Origin: Halichondria panicea
Taxonomy: Eukaryota > Porifera > Demospongiae > Suberitida > Halichondriidae
Reading direction: 5' to 3'
Length of the DNA stretch: 64,000 bases
Assembly (NCBI RefSeq): GCF_963675165.1
Contig: NC_087391.1
Location: 5,488,126-5,552,125 of the forward strand
A program made the position numbers and the translations under genes. The notes under the pieces were generated by a model. That model was given only the letters and a program-made list of their open reading frames with translations, was not told the origin of the DNA and ran no database searches. Numbering within the stretch: position 1 is the first letter of the stretch; every line of letters begins with the position of its first letter. Below are positions 1-12,425 of this stretch, piece after piece.

Positions 1-97
1 ATAAGCCTATTTTCAGATCTAACTTTGATTGTCCATGCATGTACATGTATTGTAACACTTAAGTCTTAGACTGTTTTGCTGTTTTACTTGTATGTAG

Positions 98-3000
98 TTG
101 ACAAGAACTTCAGCCTTGCCACGCCCATGCTGACCTCGGAGAGGGAAATCCCCCAGCCCTCCATGTTCAACGGGAAGCTCAAAGTGTACCAGCTCAAAGG
201 CATGAACTGGCTGGCCAACCTGTACGATCAGGGCATCAATGGCATACTGGCTGACGAGATGGGCCTGGGCAAGACTGTACAGAGCATTGCGTTCCTCTCT
301 CATCTTGCAGAGGTACGTAGTATACAAGAGTGGGTGAGGGGGGGGTTAAGTTTACTGCCCTGATCTAGGAAAAACTCACCGCCATTATTATTTTTTTAGC
401 AAGTTTAATCGTGAAATTTGTGGTGAAATTGGAATCAAGTAATGGCATTTAATGGTGACCTTGTGTGTTGATCCCACTGTGTAAGAGAGTACCTATGAAC
501 TTGTTATGACCAATTTAATGGTGAAGTTTGATTTAATGGTGGCAACTGTGTAAGAGAGTGTCTATGAACTTGTCTCCATGTGTCCTCTCATTACAGCATC
601 AGAACACGTGGGGTCCTTACCTCATTGTCTCCCCAGCCTCCACTCTACACAACTGGCAGCAGGAAGCATCGAGATTCGTGCCAAGGCTGAAGGTACATTC
701 CCAGCTAATCTTAAGGAGTTGCTGGCAAATGAATGTCAGGAACATTTGTTGATTCAATTGATGTAAATGCATGTGTGTATTTATAGTCTGCTAAGTACTG
801 TTAGTAGCTTTATTGCCATAAAGCATTGGAATAATGGCATGTGCAAGGTTCTTCAATGTACATCTAATATGGCTTGTGTTGTTTGTTTGCTTTTACCCCC
901 CCCCCCCCCCTTCAGGCCCTGCCGTATTGGGGCAGCCCCCCGGAGAGGAAGGTGATACGCAAATACTGGAACCAGAAGCTGCTGTGCAAAGAGAATGCTC
1001 CCTTCCACATTCTCATTACTAGCTACCAGCTGGTGAGCTATATATAGCACCAGGTCCATTCCAGAGGGTTGTTCCTAGCAGCTTGGTGTCTAGTGTGCCT
1101 GTGTGTATGCCCTTATTTGGATCAGTATAAGTAGTCTACATGTAAAGACACTCTAAGAGTGAACATGCAATTTCCCATGCTTTGCATGCAATTTGCAATA
1201 GTTAGCAACACAATCAATGCTTGTACAGTGTCATTCGCATTTGAATGATATACAGTAATCTGTTTTGATTGCTACTGTTGTATGGTTGCTTAACCGAGGT
1301 GTGTGTGTGTGTGTGTAGGTCGTACAGGATATGAAGTATTTTCAGAGGATTAAATGGCAGTATATGATACTGGACGAAGCTCAGGCCATCAAGAGTAGCA
1401 CAAGGTGAGCATCATGACTGTATAACATGTGCTGTGACTCTCTCATCACCATCCCAGTGTTCGCTGGAAAATTCTACTGAGCTTCAACTGTCGGAACAGA
1501 CTGCTGCTCACTGGGACACCAATACAGAACACCATGCAGGAGGTAGGATACACCCAGTCCCTATGTGTACACACGTTGTACCATCTGTCCACTACCATTA
1601 TGTAGAATCTGATGCTAAAATTTGTAGTCTGTCTAAGAGAAACTACACAACTAAGACATAATTTACTTGTACAATTGCTCTACGAATTTTAGCATCTAAG
1701 ATTTTTCTCTCACTAACTGTCATTCCAGTACTAACCCCACCCCCTGTGTAGCTGTGGGCGTTGCTCCACTTCATCATGCCCACTATGTTCGACTCACACG
1801 AAGAGTTCAATGAATGGTTTAGTAAGGACATCGAGAGTCACGCTGAGCGCAAGAGCGTGTTGGACGAGCATCAGTTGTCACGGTTACATCTCATCCTCAA
1901 GCCCTTCATGTTGCGGAGGATAAAGAAAGATGTGGAGCACGAAATGGCAGAGAAGGTGTGTGGTGTGTGGTGTGTGAGGGTGTGGTGTGTGTATGGTGTG
2001 GGTGGGTTTGTGCAAGTACTGCATTTCTTAGATACATCACTGTACATGTATACAACAATAGTCCTCTCATTCTACTGCTTGCAATTGTATAAATCATATC
2101 AATGTTAGATTGAGGTCCACTTGAGCTGTGAGTTGTCCACTCGCCAGCGTCGCCTCTACCAGGGCCTGCGTCAGAGGGTCTCCATTGAGCAGCTGCTCCA
2201 GTCCTCTGGGACCTCCTCCAGTAGAGACTCTTCCTCATCACATCTCCTCAACCTCGTCATGCAGTTCAGGAAGGTATGCCTAGCTGACTGGACTGGAGAG
2301 CTCTCTCAAAACCAGACCTTTTAGTAGCTATGTATGTGTATAGTCCTTTAGACTTGAACTAGGATCATCCAATTTATTGGTAAAATTTGCATTCAGTAGC
2401 GTTTTTAGATGATAGATTTGCTGAAGCCTTTTTTTCTTTTTCATAATTTTGGTACATGTCCTATGACTTCATTGTTCACTGTTCTCTGTAGGTGTGTAAT
2501 CATCCCGATTTGTTTGAGCGTCGTAATGTAGACTCTCCTGTCTGCCTGACCACACCCCCTTACATCATCCCCACGGCAGTACACCACCTCCTCCGATCAG
2601 GTGCCCTCAGAACAAGGTGAGTAACTACACTACTGCTGTATAACTCTATAATGAATTTTGTCTCGTGTGTTGTGTAATGTGTACTGCACATACTAACCCT
2701 AGCCTCTGTAGGTTGCTCACGGTGACACTGGGTGTGCACACAGCTGACCACATCTACCACTCCACACTGCCCCATAGTGGACACTCTAGTGGTGAGTACA
2801 GTCCCCGAGTCATTGATTACACGTACATGGGATAGTGGTAGTTAAACATCTTTCAACAGCCATTAACTTTAGTTCCGATGATCCAATTTCAAAAATTTTA
2901 TTATTTTCCGAAAGCTTAGAAAGATACCTTTCAAATGATGTGTTAAAATCCATAATTTGATTCGGACCATAATTTGTCATTTTTCGCCCTTGGACCATGG

Positions 3001-6000
3001 GCTATATATAATCCATGGTATTGGGCCGAAATTAGCAAATTCTGTAATCTCCCAAATACGAACAATGATTGTACCATTTGAAAGATCTCTTTCTAAGCTT
3101 TCAGAAAATCATAAAATCGGTGAAATTGGATCCACGGAATTCAAGTTATGGCGACTGAAAGAGTCCCTGAGCCATTATTACCTGTGTCAGCTTTTACTGT
3201 TCAAGCTATACACAAGCAATGAGTATGTTCTTTGTTAATGTACAGGATGTTGGTCATTTCTTCGTCTGATGGACCTCACTCCTCAAGATGCCTCCACCGC
3301 TATGCTGGGGCCACTTCCATCACGGTCAGTAAGACCACTCTATTATGTAAATACTTATCGTACCCCCCTCAGGCTGAAGCTAGTCCTGGCTATGGTGCAG
3401 AGTGTACACCTCCTCTATCAGCAGAAGCTCTGGGGTGCCGCTGTTTCCCAACTAAGGTACACTGTCTTGGTTATATATAGCTATTCTATCACATGACTGT
3501 TTCTACAGGTCTTCATCCAATCAGCTGCTCCTTTGGCCGTCGTTTGCTACCTCCTTTCCCTCAGTTACAGACAGCCCCACTCTCTCCTCTCTCGTTTTCA
3601 CTGCCCACACAAGTCATGCCTACGCCCACACCACACACACACTGAGGCCTCTGAGGAGGGGGGAATATGCAACTGCTGACTTGACAGAAATAAGCTCCAC
3701 CGTCAGCAATCAAGACGATAAAAACAATGCTAAAATTGAAAACGTTAAAACTGCACCTAAAAATGGACTCTCTGCCGAGACTGGCAATCAAACTAGTGTT
3801 TCCGGTGGTAAACAGGCTGATGTTGCTATGGTTACAGGTACCCCCCACAGCTCCCAGGACCCCCTACATAGGGTCGCTCATCACTGTGTGCTCACGGACA
3901 TGCCAAAATTCCTCATCTCATACATACCCCAGGTCAGGTGATCTAACCAGCTATACGGAAATTGGATACCTCTTTACTAGACTAACATTTATTAGCCATT
4001 AAGGGTGCTGGAACACCTACGCCCACGTACGCCCACACACACGTTGCTAGGGAAAGCTAACTATGAAACTACCTGCAGGGGAGACATGGATCCTTCACAG
4101 GATTATGAAGCAACACTCTACTAGTGTGCATTCCAAAAATGGAGAGGAAAGGATGATGACAACAGATTTTACACTTGATTTTCATCATATAGCTAAAAGA
4201 AGTTCCGCTTAGGAAACCAGTAGAGCTATGGACTTGATTGTTTGTTTGCAGGTGCACTACACACAGCTCTTCAACATTACGAAGAGCTTTTGTTGTAAAA
4301 TCCCTTTGTTATCTATTTATGAGAATTTTTTGTCATGACACACCCTCTAGAGAAAAATCTAGACCGTATATGGACAAAGTCAGCCCGTAACTTTGTTCAC
4401 CTTACCTAATTATAGCAGCATGCTAAATATAGACCAAGTCCTGTACGTAGATAGTCAGATCGAACACTTTTTATATCTGGCTCTAGCGTACGCGTACGCT
4501 AGAGTATAAATTAAGACGTAAGCCTGTAGACCACGCCCCAATTGCGTACGTAGAGTGCAGAATTAGCGTTGAAGATCAAGAGCCATTTGTTAGTAGCCTG
4601 AAGAGAAGAGATAGGCAACGCTGGGGCTACAGACAGCGCTGACAATTGGCTGGCTCATAGACTTCTGCCAGGGTTGGCTGCTGTTTTGATGGACTTTGAA
4701 GGTAAACTATGAACTAGCTTTGCTAGCTTGATACACAGGGCCTTGCTTTTCACTCCCTTCCCCTTCAGAGCTTCCATGAAAGCCTGTGTGTAATACCACT
4801 CTTGGACCTCAGTGTCACCAGAGTGCTGTGCTCCAGGCCAAGTTGGACCAGTCTCTTTGTCTGGGCTGCAGTAATGCTTGGCTTCCCCGGGCATCGGATT
4901 GGTGGAACCTCCGCTTTTGTGAGGTCCACACAGCTCCATCTGCTTATTAGCAGACCGAATAGGGAGGTTGGGGAGGCAGCTGATCAGTGAATGGTGTGTC
5001 GTAACTGCCTCCATCGCCAGGACATCTGGAAATGAGCTTCTGTGAGTGTGATACATAAAATAAATAATAGCACAGATTGCCAACCTTCCAGACGAGTTCC
5101 TAGCGTGTTTGTAAGTATAGGTCCTCCATCCCAAGTTTTTTGCCAGAAAGGTGACTGTCCCCTTCATCTGGACAATACATGTGCATGTACAGTGAATAAT
5201 TATGTAGTGGCACCGGGTCAGGTAGAATCCATCCATAGGAACCAACCTATTTTTGTCATCGCCCCTGTTCACAATATTTTTTTCGTACCTGACCACAGGA
5301 CCATTCTGCTAACTTGGTGGCAAGGATCTCCAGCTTCTGAAGGATGCGATGCCATTGTGTGCTGGAACATGGTGGAAGACCCAACCAGCCACTCAACCGG
5401 ACGTATCAACATGCAGGTGGCCATTGAGGAGAAAGGACAACACTGGATAGTGCCATGAACAGCTCGAATCGTGGATAGTACACGTCTAAAGCACTGAAGA
5501 GAAACGTCTCCACTCGACACAAATGAAGACAGTGTGTATTAACATTAAAAGACAATCCAACCTGCTGTGTGACTAATGCTAGTTGAGGAACTCGGACACT
5601 TGTGCTGATTGTACTGAGACTGGGGTCTATTGGCACACTTACGTTTCTCCCATCTACTACTGAAGGCACTCCTTTGCTACAAATCTGGCTCTGTATTTAT
5701 TGGATTGTGTTATTTTGTTATTGATTTATTAGTTTGTGTAGCTACCTGATTTTCTTTTGCAGCTTGTAGTTAATTTAATTGAAGACATTCTCACAAAACC
5801 ACTATGTTGTTACTTGTGGTTACTACTATACTAGCGCACGCATTGAAATTAAATACTGCGTGTGCAAGTCTCAGGATCTAAACGTTGCATTTTTGTGGTT
5901 AAATTATGTCAATTTGTTACTATGTGCGGGCACCCTTAAACTTACATCTGCATTTACGTGATGGTCAATGTCATTTTGCACTTTGTATTTCAATTTTTTT

Positions 6001-6242
6001 CCCACCCCCGCCCACAGGTTCACGCATCCCTCCCACTCATGTACTGCTCTGATCGTGGTGCCGAGTACGAGAGACTTGAGTGGGTGGGCGGAGGGCCACG
6101 CCCACTTAAACAGCTCTTCCTGTCTGGGCTGGACGGAGGTGGGTGTGGTCTGGAGCTGCTACACCCGAGACTGGCCACTGGTCTGACTGCACTTACACTG
6201 CCCAATGGATGGTCTCACATTCACATACCCAGTATGTACACA

Positions 6243-6335
<93 letters not shown>

Positions 6336-8264
6336 ACACACACACACACACCTACACACACACACACTCATACACACACACACACACCCGCCCACACAGA
6401 TAAAGAGACAATGATCTACGACAGTGGTAAGATGGTGGTACTGGACAAACTGCTCTCCCAGCTCAAACACGAGGGACACCGAGTGTTGATCTACTCCCAG
6501 ATGACACGTGTCATTGACCTGCTCGAGGAGTTCATGTCGTATCGTAGACACAAGTACATCCGATTGGACGGCTCCTCTCGGATATCAGACAGACGAGACA
6601 TGGTGGCAGACTTCCAGTCTAAGTGAGAACATTAAATACACGAACACGTATATTTGTAGCAATAATCGTGTATCCCTGTACATAGTGCATGATATAGGGC
6701 ATTATATCAATAGTTGTAGCGCCTATTATACATAGTCTTGTTTAGTGGTTGTGATGTGTGTGGTGGTTTGTTACTGGTCATATTGTGTGTTTGGTTTCAG
6801 TGAGGAAATCTTTGCCTTCATATTGAGCACGAGAGCTGGTGGACTAGGCATCAACCTCACTGCAGCTGACACTGTGAGAGCTAGTTAACACACTGCATTC
6901 AAGTATTAGTTCCTGAGAATAGATACAATCTTAAACTAGTAATGTTGTCATGCCTCCAACACTCTGTACCTCCCCTAGTGAATAAGTATCGTGTAGTACT
7001 TCAACTACTGACCACCCTCCCCCCCTCTCTCTGTCAGGTGATATTCTTTGACAGCGACTGGAACCCGACGGTGGACCAGCAGGCCATGGACAGAGCTCAT
7101 AGACTAGGGCAGACCAAACAAGTCACAGTGTATAGACTCATTGTCCGAGGGACCATAGAGGAGCGGATCCTCCAGCGGGCACACGAGAAGAGTGAGGTAG
7201 GTCTGATAGGAGGGAGTGGCCGGTGTATATTTACAGCCTTGCTGATTTTCCGAAATGGGCCTGTTTTGATAGCTATCTTTGATAATTATTGCTGGATAAT
7301 TGATACAGATCCAGAAGATGGTGATCTCAGGAGGTGACTTCAAGCCAGACGCACTCAAGGCCAAGGACATGGTCTCTCTCCTGCTACATGATGATGAAAT
7401 GGAGACAAGATGTAAGTACTGTCCAGCTAGCTTGTAGAGTAGAGTTAGGGGTGGTTATGCTGTTGAAGTAAGCCAGCTAGCTTGTAGAGTTTAAGGTATA
7501 AATTGAGGCACACAATATAATAAGCTATCTGTATGCAACCTGTAAGTACACTACTCTTTGTTCAGATTACCTATTGGTGAAATGACTATAATTATATTGC
7601 CTCTCTTGCAGTTTTGGCCAAGCAAGCTGAGAAAAAAATCACACTCGATCAGCTCCAGCAAGGCAAGAAGAACAAGAGCAAACGGAAAACAGCTCCCAAT
7701 GGGACTGAATTTGAACCCCCTCGTAAACGCACACTCCCCATATCAGCCACACCCTCTCCCCTCCTGTTTACCTCTCGTCCAGACAGTGTTCTCTCAATAG
7801 CCAGTGCTGTGGATACAGTCAACGGTGAGGACAATGTCGATGTTGTAGAGGTCAGTAATGATATGCCACGACCTGGCACTACTCCGGTACGAAGCAAGAA
7901 ACGAACAGAGAACCGAAGAGGAGTCTCTAAAGCCAAGAAGTCGAGGGCACCTCTTGGAGGACGGGGCCGTATACAGCGGACAGGAAAGAAGCCGATATCG
8001 CGAAGTGCAGCTGCCTCTGCCGGTGCTATTGCTGGAGCCATGGCTGCTAACAATGCTGCTTACGCTGCGTATGGTGGAGTTGGGTACGGGATCAGTCCTG
8101 TTCCCAGTCACTCTATAGGGGGATCCCCTGGCTCTGCCCTGGTGAGCACCCTCGGGAGCAGTACTCAATCGTCCCCTCGTACTAGTCCCGGACCCACTCC
8201 CTTTGTGGCCACCTCACTCATCTCGACCCCTCCCTCTCAGAAACACTCTAAACTGACTACTTAG
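98..8264 (+). CDS. INO80: INO80 chromatin-remodelling ATPase (5' partial)
   Basis: Catalytic subunit of the nuclear INO80 nucleosome-remodelling complex. Eighteen exons are visible: 98-312, 597-692, 916-1032, 1319-1404, 1458-1542, 1752-1955, 2109-2273, 2492-2616, 2712-2791, 3246-3324, 3373-3456, 3509-3932, 6018-6231, 6400-6622, 6801-6873, 7038-7196, 7309-7411 and 7612-8264. All have GT/AG borders and one frame runs to the TAG at 8262. The N-terminal part lies upstream of the window. Snf2 motifs seen: Walker A DEMGLGKT (253-276), DEAQ box (1373-1384), LTGTPIQN in the fifth exon, then the long INO80-type insertion between ATPase lobes (exons 2109-6231), the second lobe with [10 protein letters not shown] and DRAHRLGQ (about 7089-7112). 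The last exon is a basic, Ala/Ser-rich tail resembling vertebrate INO80. The middle of the insertion (3509-3837) is poorly conserved Ser/Thr-rich sequence. About 1060 residues are visible. INO80 rather than another Snf2 protein is supported by the insertion length and by the [11 protein letters not shown] and [10 protein letters not shown] motifs. Confidence 0.95.
2845..3175. repeat. Fold-back (MITE-like) element, copy 1, in an INO80 intron
   Basis: The two halves are imperfect reverse complements. The left arm starts with CATCTTTCAACAGCCATTAA and contains GAAAGCTTAGAAAG; the right arm contains CTTTCTAAGCTTTCAGAAAA and ends near GGCGACTGAAAGAG. The centre includes ACCATGG and CCATGG. Related full-length copies are at 34441-34770 and 45276-45585, with diverged pieces at 22555-22700, 52160-52200, 54150-54290 and 58135-58200. 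No coding capacity is seen, so it is probably non-autonomous. Confidence 0.75.
3999..5940. mobile_element. Possible degenerate TTAA-flanked DNA transposon in an INO80 intron
   Basis: The intron 3933-6017 is far longer than its neighbours. It holds a segment beginning TTAAGGGTGC (3999) and ending GCACCCTTAA (near 5930-5939), an inverted pair of 10 bp. TTAA at both ends fits the target-site duplication known for piggyBac-like elements, with TIRs of GGGTGC/GCACCC. Internal open stretches (for example 4655-5296 minus and 5042-5458 plus) overlap each other and show no recognisable transposase motif. Either a decayed element or a coincidence of a short terminal match; the assignment is tentative. 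Confidence 0.35.
4481..4504. repeat. Perfect 24-bp palindrome
   Basis: CTCTAGCGTACG followed directly by its reverse complement CGTACGCTAGAG, with no spacer. It sits inside the long INO80 intron and the putative mobile element. Function unknown. Confidence 0.85.
6239..6390. repeat. (CA)n microsatellite in an INO80 intron
   Basis: Nearly pure CA repeat filling most of the 6232-6399 intron and abutting the 3' splice site of the next exon. Open frames of poly Thr-His or Cys-Val over it are artefacts. Confidence 0.95.
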
Positions 8265-8515
8265 TTGAACTCAATCACTCATATCTATAATTATGCATCA
8301 CAATGTACAGAGTACCTGTTTTATTATTGTCTCGATCAATTATATGATGTGTTTGTGTACACGTTGGTAAATGTTTAATCAATGTCCTGATCTTGTTGAC
8401 TGTATACAGTCTAAATAGTGATTGCATGTCTGATAAAAACTGCTGTATGGAATATACATGTTAGTGTGATGATCCCATCCCAGTGGATATTATAGCTGGC
8501 TGCATGCTAGTGGTG

Positions 8516-9255
8516 ATGGCTACTGGATCTGGGGGAGATGATCTGTACAGTGTGTTGGAGGTAGCTGCTGATGCAAGTGTCTCTGATGTCAGGAGGAGCT
8601 ATCAGAGACTAGTGAAGGAGGTAGACACACACCATTGACACAATAATGAACTCTAGTACAATAGTATTTATAGATCCAACTGAAAAAATGCGTATCAATT
8701 TACTCAACATCCACATTATGAGTAGGTATACGTGAAGTCCATCTGTGATAAAGTATGATATCTCCCCACACATGCCACACATGTACACACACTCTTTTGT
8801 CCAGTGTCACCCTGACAAGCTGTCTGCTCACCTGACTGACGAGGAGAGAGACACAGCTATGGACAAGTTCCATACGCTCAGCAAGGCATACCAGGTCCTT
8901 AGTGACCAGGAGAGCAAGGCGCTCTACGATGCTAACAGTCAATGTGAGTGTGCATATATTAATAAAAGTTTAATTTTTTTTATATACCATAATAATAATA
9001 ATAATAATTTATTTGTTCCCCCGTTCTATTATTACAGCCGCACAGATCACTCAAAAATGGCCGCTATCTGATACTGTGGACCTGGACACAATGACCTTTG
9101 ACCCTGCCTCGAAGGTGTACTCCCTATCGTGCCGGTGTGGTGGATGTTACCTAATCAGTGAGAGTGATATGGAGGATGGTGTGGAGGTGTCCTGCTGTAC
9201 CAGCTGCACCCTGTGTGTGAGGGTCCTCTACCAGCTGGCCAGAGATGAGAGATAA
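8516..9255 (+). CDS. DNAJC24: DPH4 / DNAJC24, diphthamide-pathway J-protein
   Basis: Small J-domain protein of the diphthamide pathway (modification of elongation factor 2). Known orthologs bind iron or zinc and assist electron transfer to DPH1-DPH2. Three exons (8516-8620, 8805-8943, 9038-9255) give 153 residues, close to the usual 140-150. The J-domain spans roughly residues 9-80, with the HPD motif at the start of exon 2 (CHPDKL). The C-terminal CSL-type zinc-binding domain shows CRCGG, then CCTSC, the expected four-cysteine pattern. The start is the first ATG giving a J-domain helix I (DDLYSVLEV). It lies about 250 bp downstream of INO80 on the same strand. DPH3 is excluded because a J-domain is present. 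Confidence 0.92.
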
Positions 9256-9609
9256 GATTGTGGGAGCTGGAGTGTGTATGGAGTCATGGTTCAAAGTGTC
9301 CAAGGAGACAAACTCTGATTGAAGTACATTGTGCTGCCACAGTTCCAGTGGACTTGAATCTGATATCTATGTGTGTGTATGTATGTTCTCAAGAGTTCAT
9401 TAGATGTTCTGTACGTGTTTTTATTCCCTTGTGGATAAGATTTTTGTGCAGATATTCATTGCTCTTTGAAGATGACTAATGGCATGACATCAGCACAATA
9501 AACAAATCAGTATAATGGTGGTTTCCCTTCAGTGTAGAATGCTGACAGAACTAAAGTGAAGCAAAGAAGATCTTTATTTCTATGTAAGACAGAGCCCCCT
9601 CGCCCTTCA

Positions 9610-10134
9610 ATGGCCACTCCTTTGTTTTCAGACATGGGCAAGACAGATGTCCTGCTCATCTCTTCAGAGCCAGCCAGCAGCAATCCATTGGTGGTCCCTC
9701 ACAGAGCCAGCTCTGGACTAACTCATACTGAGGTGGTCAAGCTAGAGAACCAAGGAGTGGGCAAGGAGAGCCATACTGATGACTGCAGTATCATGAAGGC
9801 TAGGTATGGCCTGGATAAAGACTGCTATATGTGGGAGGTGGAGCAAGGGAGGGTATCCACAGTAGAGGTGCGGAGGAAAATAGCCGCACTCTTCAGCATC
9901 ACCAAGAACCCGTCCGGTGAGTGATCGTGATTAGTCTATAAAGACTTCTTTCCTGTTCATATACAAGTTCCTTTAGATTGTCCGTATAGTGCCCGTTGCT
10001 GAAAAATAATACAATCATGTGTATATAAATATATAGCTGTATTAAAACACAGTATTGAAAATAATGTTTGTTTGTTCATGCTTTAACTACATGTAATAAA
10101 TATAAACACATGATATAACAACATTCTTCACTGT

Positions 10135-10209
<75 letters not shown>

Positions 10210-10943
10210 CAGTCATCATCCACTACACTGGGCCAGGCAAGAAGGGGACAGGGGACTGGTGTTTCAGTGATGGCTTCATCACCTTCAGGGACCTCATGGC
10301 CCTCTACACTGCTCATAGGAGACCCTCTACTGGTCGCCCTGTTCTCTTCATTGGTACTGACTGTGCCTACTCCGGTAACTGGGCTGTAGAAGCAATGAAC
10401 TATCTGGATGACAAAAAGATAGGACCATGTGGCCATGCTGCTAAAGAGAAGGACATACAACTGTCTGTACAAGCTTCTTGCTTGTCTACAGAAGTGCCCA
10501 AACGATTAGCATTTTCCACACACAGTATACAGAATGACAAGAACACTGGATGTGTTTGCTTCCGTGACTATTATCGAAATAAGGCAATTGCCGAAAACCA
10601 GCATACAACGAAATTGAACTTTAACTCCATCATGTGTAAAAATGCCGTCGACCAGCCGTGTACAATGGCCCCAGACAGTACTTGGAAAATGTGGCGAGAA
10701 TCTGAGAGGTTATGTATAATAGCTGACGCTGATAATATTCAACCAAAATGGAATGCTGTGCTTTTTGTTGATGACGAGAAAATTATTTGCGAGTTTCTAG
10801 CAGACAACACACGCACTGATGTAACAGACCATGTCCACGTGCTCAAGTCTGGTTGGGGCAAGGAGCCACCGAATGACGTCAAGCAATGGCTGCAGTTAAA
10901 CTACAGAGTGGACTATGAACACACACCAGAGGGTACTAAATAG
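9610..10943 (+). CDS. Caspase-like fold protein, catalytic His apparently lost
   Basis: Two exons (9610-9916 and 10213-10943) give 345 residues; the intron carries a (CA)n tract next to the acceptor. The core resembles the caspase/metacaspase-like fold: a strand ending HYTG-P-G where active relatives have HYTG-H-G (10222-10240 region), then GTGDWCFSDG, then a helix, then FIGTDCAYSGNW with a candidate catalytic Cys in DCAYSG. Family resemblance is from memory of related sponge and cnidarian proteins and is moderate. In this copy the position expected to be the catalytic His reads Pro, so a pseudo-enzyme or adaptor is likely. The C-terminal about 200 residues (rich in Cys, Asp and Trp) are not recognised. 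An upstream in-frame GTG at 9556 is not preferred; ATG 9610 is. Confidence 0.6.
10138..10206. repeat. (CA)n microsatellite beside a 3' splice site
   Basis: Pure CA tract directly upstream of the ATGCAG acceptor used by the second exon of the caspase-like gene. Confidence 0.95.
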
Positions 10944-11232
10944 TGAATATAGATAGATGATCATGAGTGCTTTTTTAGTTTTTATGCTTGTGCTTTTTAT
11001 AGCCTTTGTCATTTTGCAAGGTCTTTTATAACTGTGTCTGTGTGTACAGAGATTTACATGATAGGGGGGTCAAAATTTTGCTGAGGGGGTCTATTTTTCA
11101 GTAAAATTTATTACGGGGTATCTAATTTTTCGGCGGTCCAAATTTTAAATTAATCTTGTTCAGGGGGATCTGGTTTTACGGGGGTCCAATACTTTACAAA
11201 CCACGTGGACTCTCTATAATAAACTCTACACA
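10944..11232. other. Intergenic: short imperfect GGGGGTC repeats
   Basis: No gene is seen. At 11064-11190 there are about four loosely repeated units of the form GGGGGTC(T/C)AATTTT, spaced about 25-35 bp. They may be a remnant of a dispersed repeat or lie in the 3' UTR of the upstream gene. Confidence 0.5.
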
Positions 11233-12372
11233 ATGGCTAAGCTACCATTCTCTTTATGGACAAGCCTTCAAGCTGCAAGGACAATATTGAGGTGACTTAA
11301 TAATTATGATGGCTGAACAGTTGTTGATTGTGATCCATTGATTGACAGACCATCCATTATCCGGTATGGAGTGTCGGATGTGTGGACACGTGTGGTCCCT
11401 GGTGGAGTGTGTGCGTACCACTCACAAAGATTCTACTCAAACGAGGTGTGAGCAAAAAACCGAGGCTGGTTGCATTTGACCTCCGACCTCCAGGCTGGGT
11501 GGCCCCCTTTTGTCGAACCCTAACCTAATGTATTTATCCTTAGGTTGAACAGTTGGAAGATGAAGAAATGGTTCCGGAAAGATTCTATTCCAAGATCAAC
11601 GTACAAGTGAGTGAGGACTCCACACGATTGCTTAGTGGCATATTCTGATACTCTATTCTCACTCTCTGTCCATGTAGGTGAAGGGCTCTGACTACACTGT
11701 GCTGGAGAGCTACTGCCGCTATGTCATCACAGCTGGCAAGGCTCTGGACATTGACATCGGGGGACGGTAACAAATGAATAGCAATTTATAATGGAAGCAT
11801 AATTCCAAGTAGCAACTGAATACTGCTAATGTAAAGGTAGCTCTTACTATTCCATAAAAAACACAATTTATCTCTGCAATAATGATGACGTAACTTATCT
11901 CTCTGTGCAGAGTTGCCCTGCCCACTCGTATACAGAAGTTCACTGTCCTCAAGTCACCACACATCTATAAGAAGCACCGTGTTCAGTATGAGATCCGCAC
12001 ACACGCTCGACTCATGCAGGTCAAGAGGATTACTGGCACCACGGCCGATATATTCCTGGAGTACATTCAGAGGAACTTGCCCGAGGGCGTTAATATGAGC
12101 GTGTATCAGGTGAGGGACAATAAGTGTCACATAAGAGCATAGTCTAATTGTGACTATAGATATTAAATGCATAAATTGACTGAGCGTGTTGTATTTGTAC
12201 AGATAATTTATCTCAAGGCTAGGCTATATGATACATACAGGGGTAATGTACATGCAGTGACGTTGTTCTCATTTACTATCCACAGGAGAGGTTGGATCTA
12301 CTGCCCTCTCTGCTGATAAACAAGCAAGATACAAAAGACGAGGTTACAAAGAAAACAAAAAGACATAAGTGA
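11233..12372 (+). CDS. MRPS10: Mitochondrial ribosomal protein uS10m
   Basis: Component of the mitochondrial small ribosomal subunit. Six exons (11233-11291, 11349-11445, 11544-11606, 11678-11766, 11911-12109, 12286-12372) give 197 residues, similar to other animal MRPS10. The S10 fold is clear from [11 protein letters not shown] through the tRNA/nucleotide loop region [20 protein letters not shown] to [17 protein letters not shown]. Exon 1 encodes a basic/hydrophobic presequence ([20 protein letters not shown]), consistent with mitochondrial import and supporting this start. Exons 5 and 6 are repeated at 15865-16322. The gene ends 54 bp from the stop codon of the convergent coiled-coil gene at 12426. 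Confidence 0.93.
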
Positions 12373-12425
12373 AATGTACTGTCTCTATAGACCACTAGCT
12401 ACTGTAGTCATTCGTGTTTTTGTAA

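Noticed and set aside
4655-5296. 213-residue minus-strand open frame in the INO80 intron
   Set aside because: No recognisable domain, overlapping plus-strand frame of similar size, low-complexity Thr/Cys segments; insufficient evidence for a gene.
6143-6626. Long poly Thr-His and Cys-Val open frames
   Set aside because: They are translations of (CA)n microsatellites (also at 10138, 21950, 22757, 44728 and 51435); only the flanking conserved INO80 exon is real.
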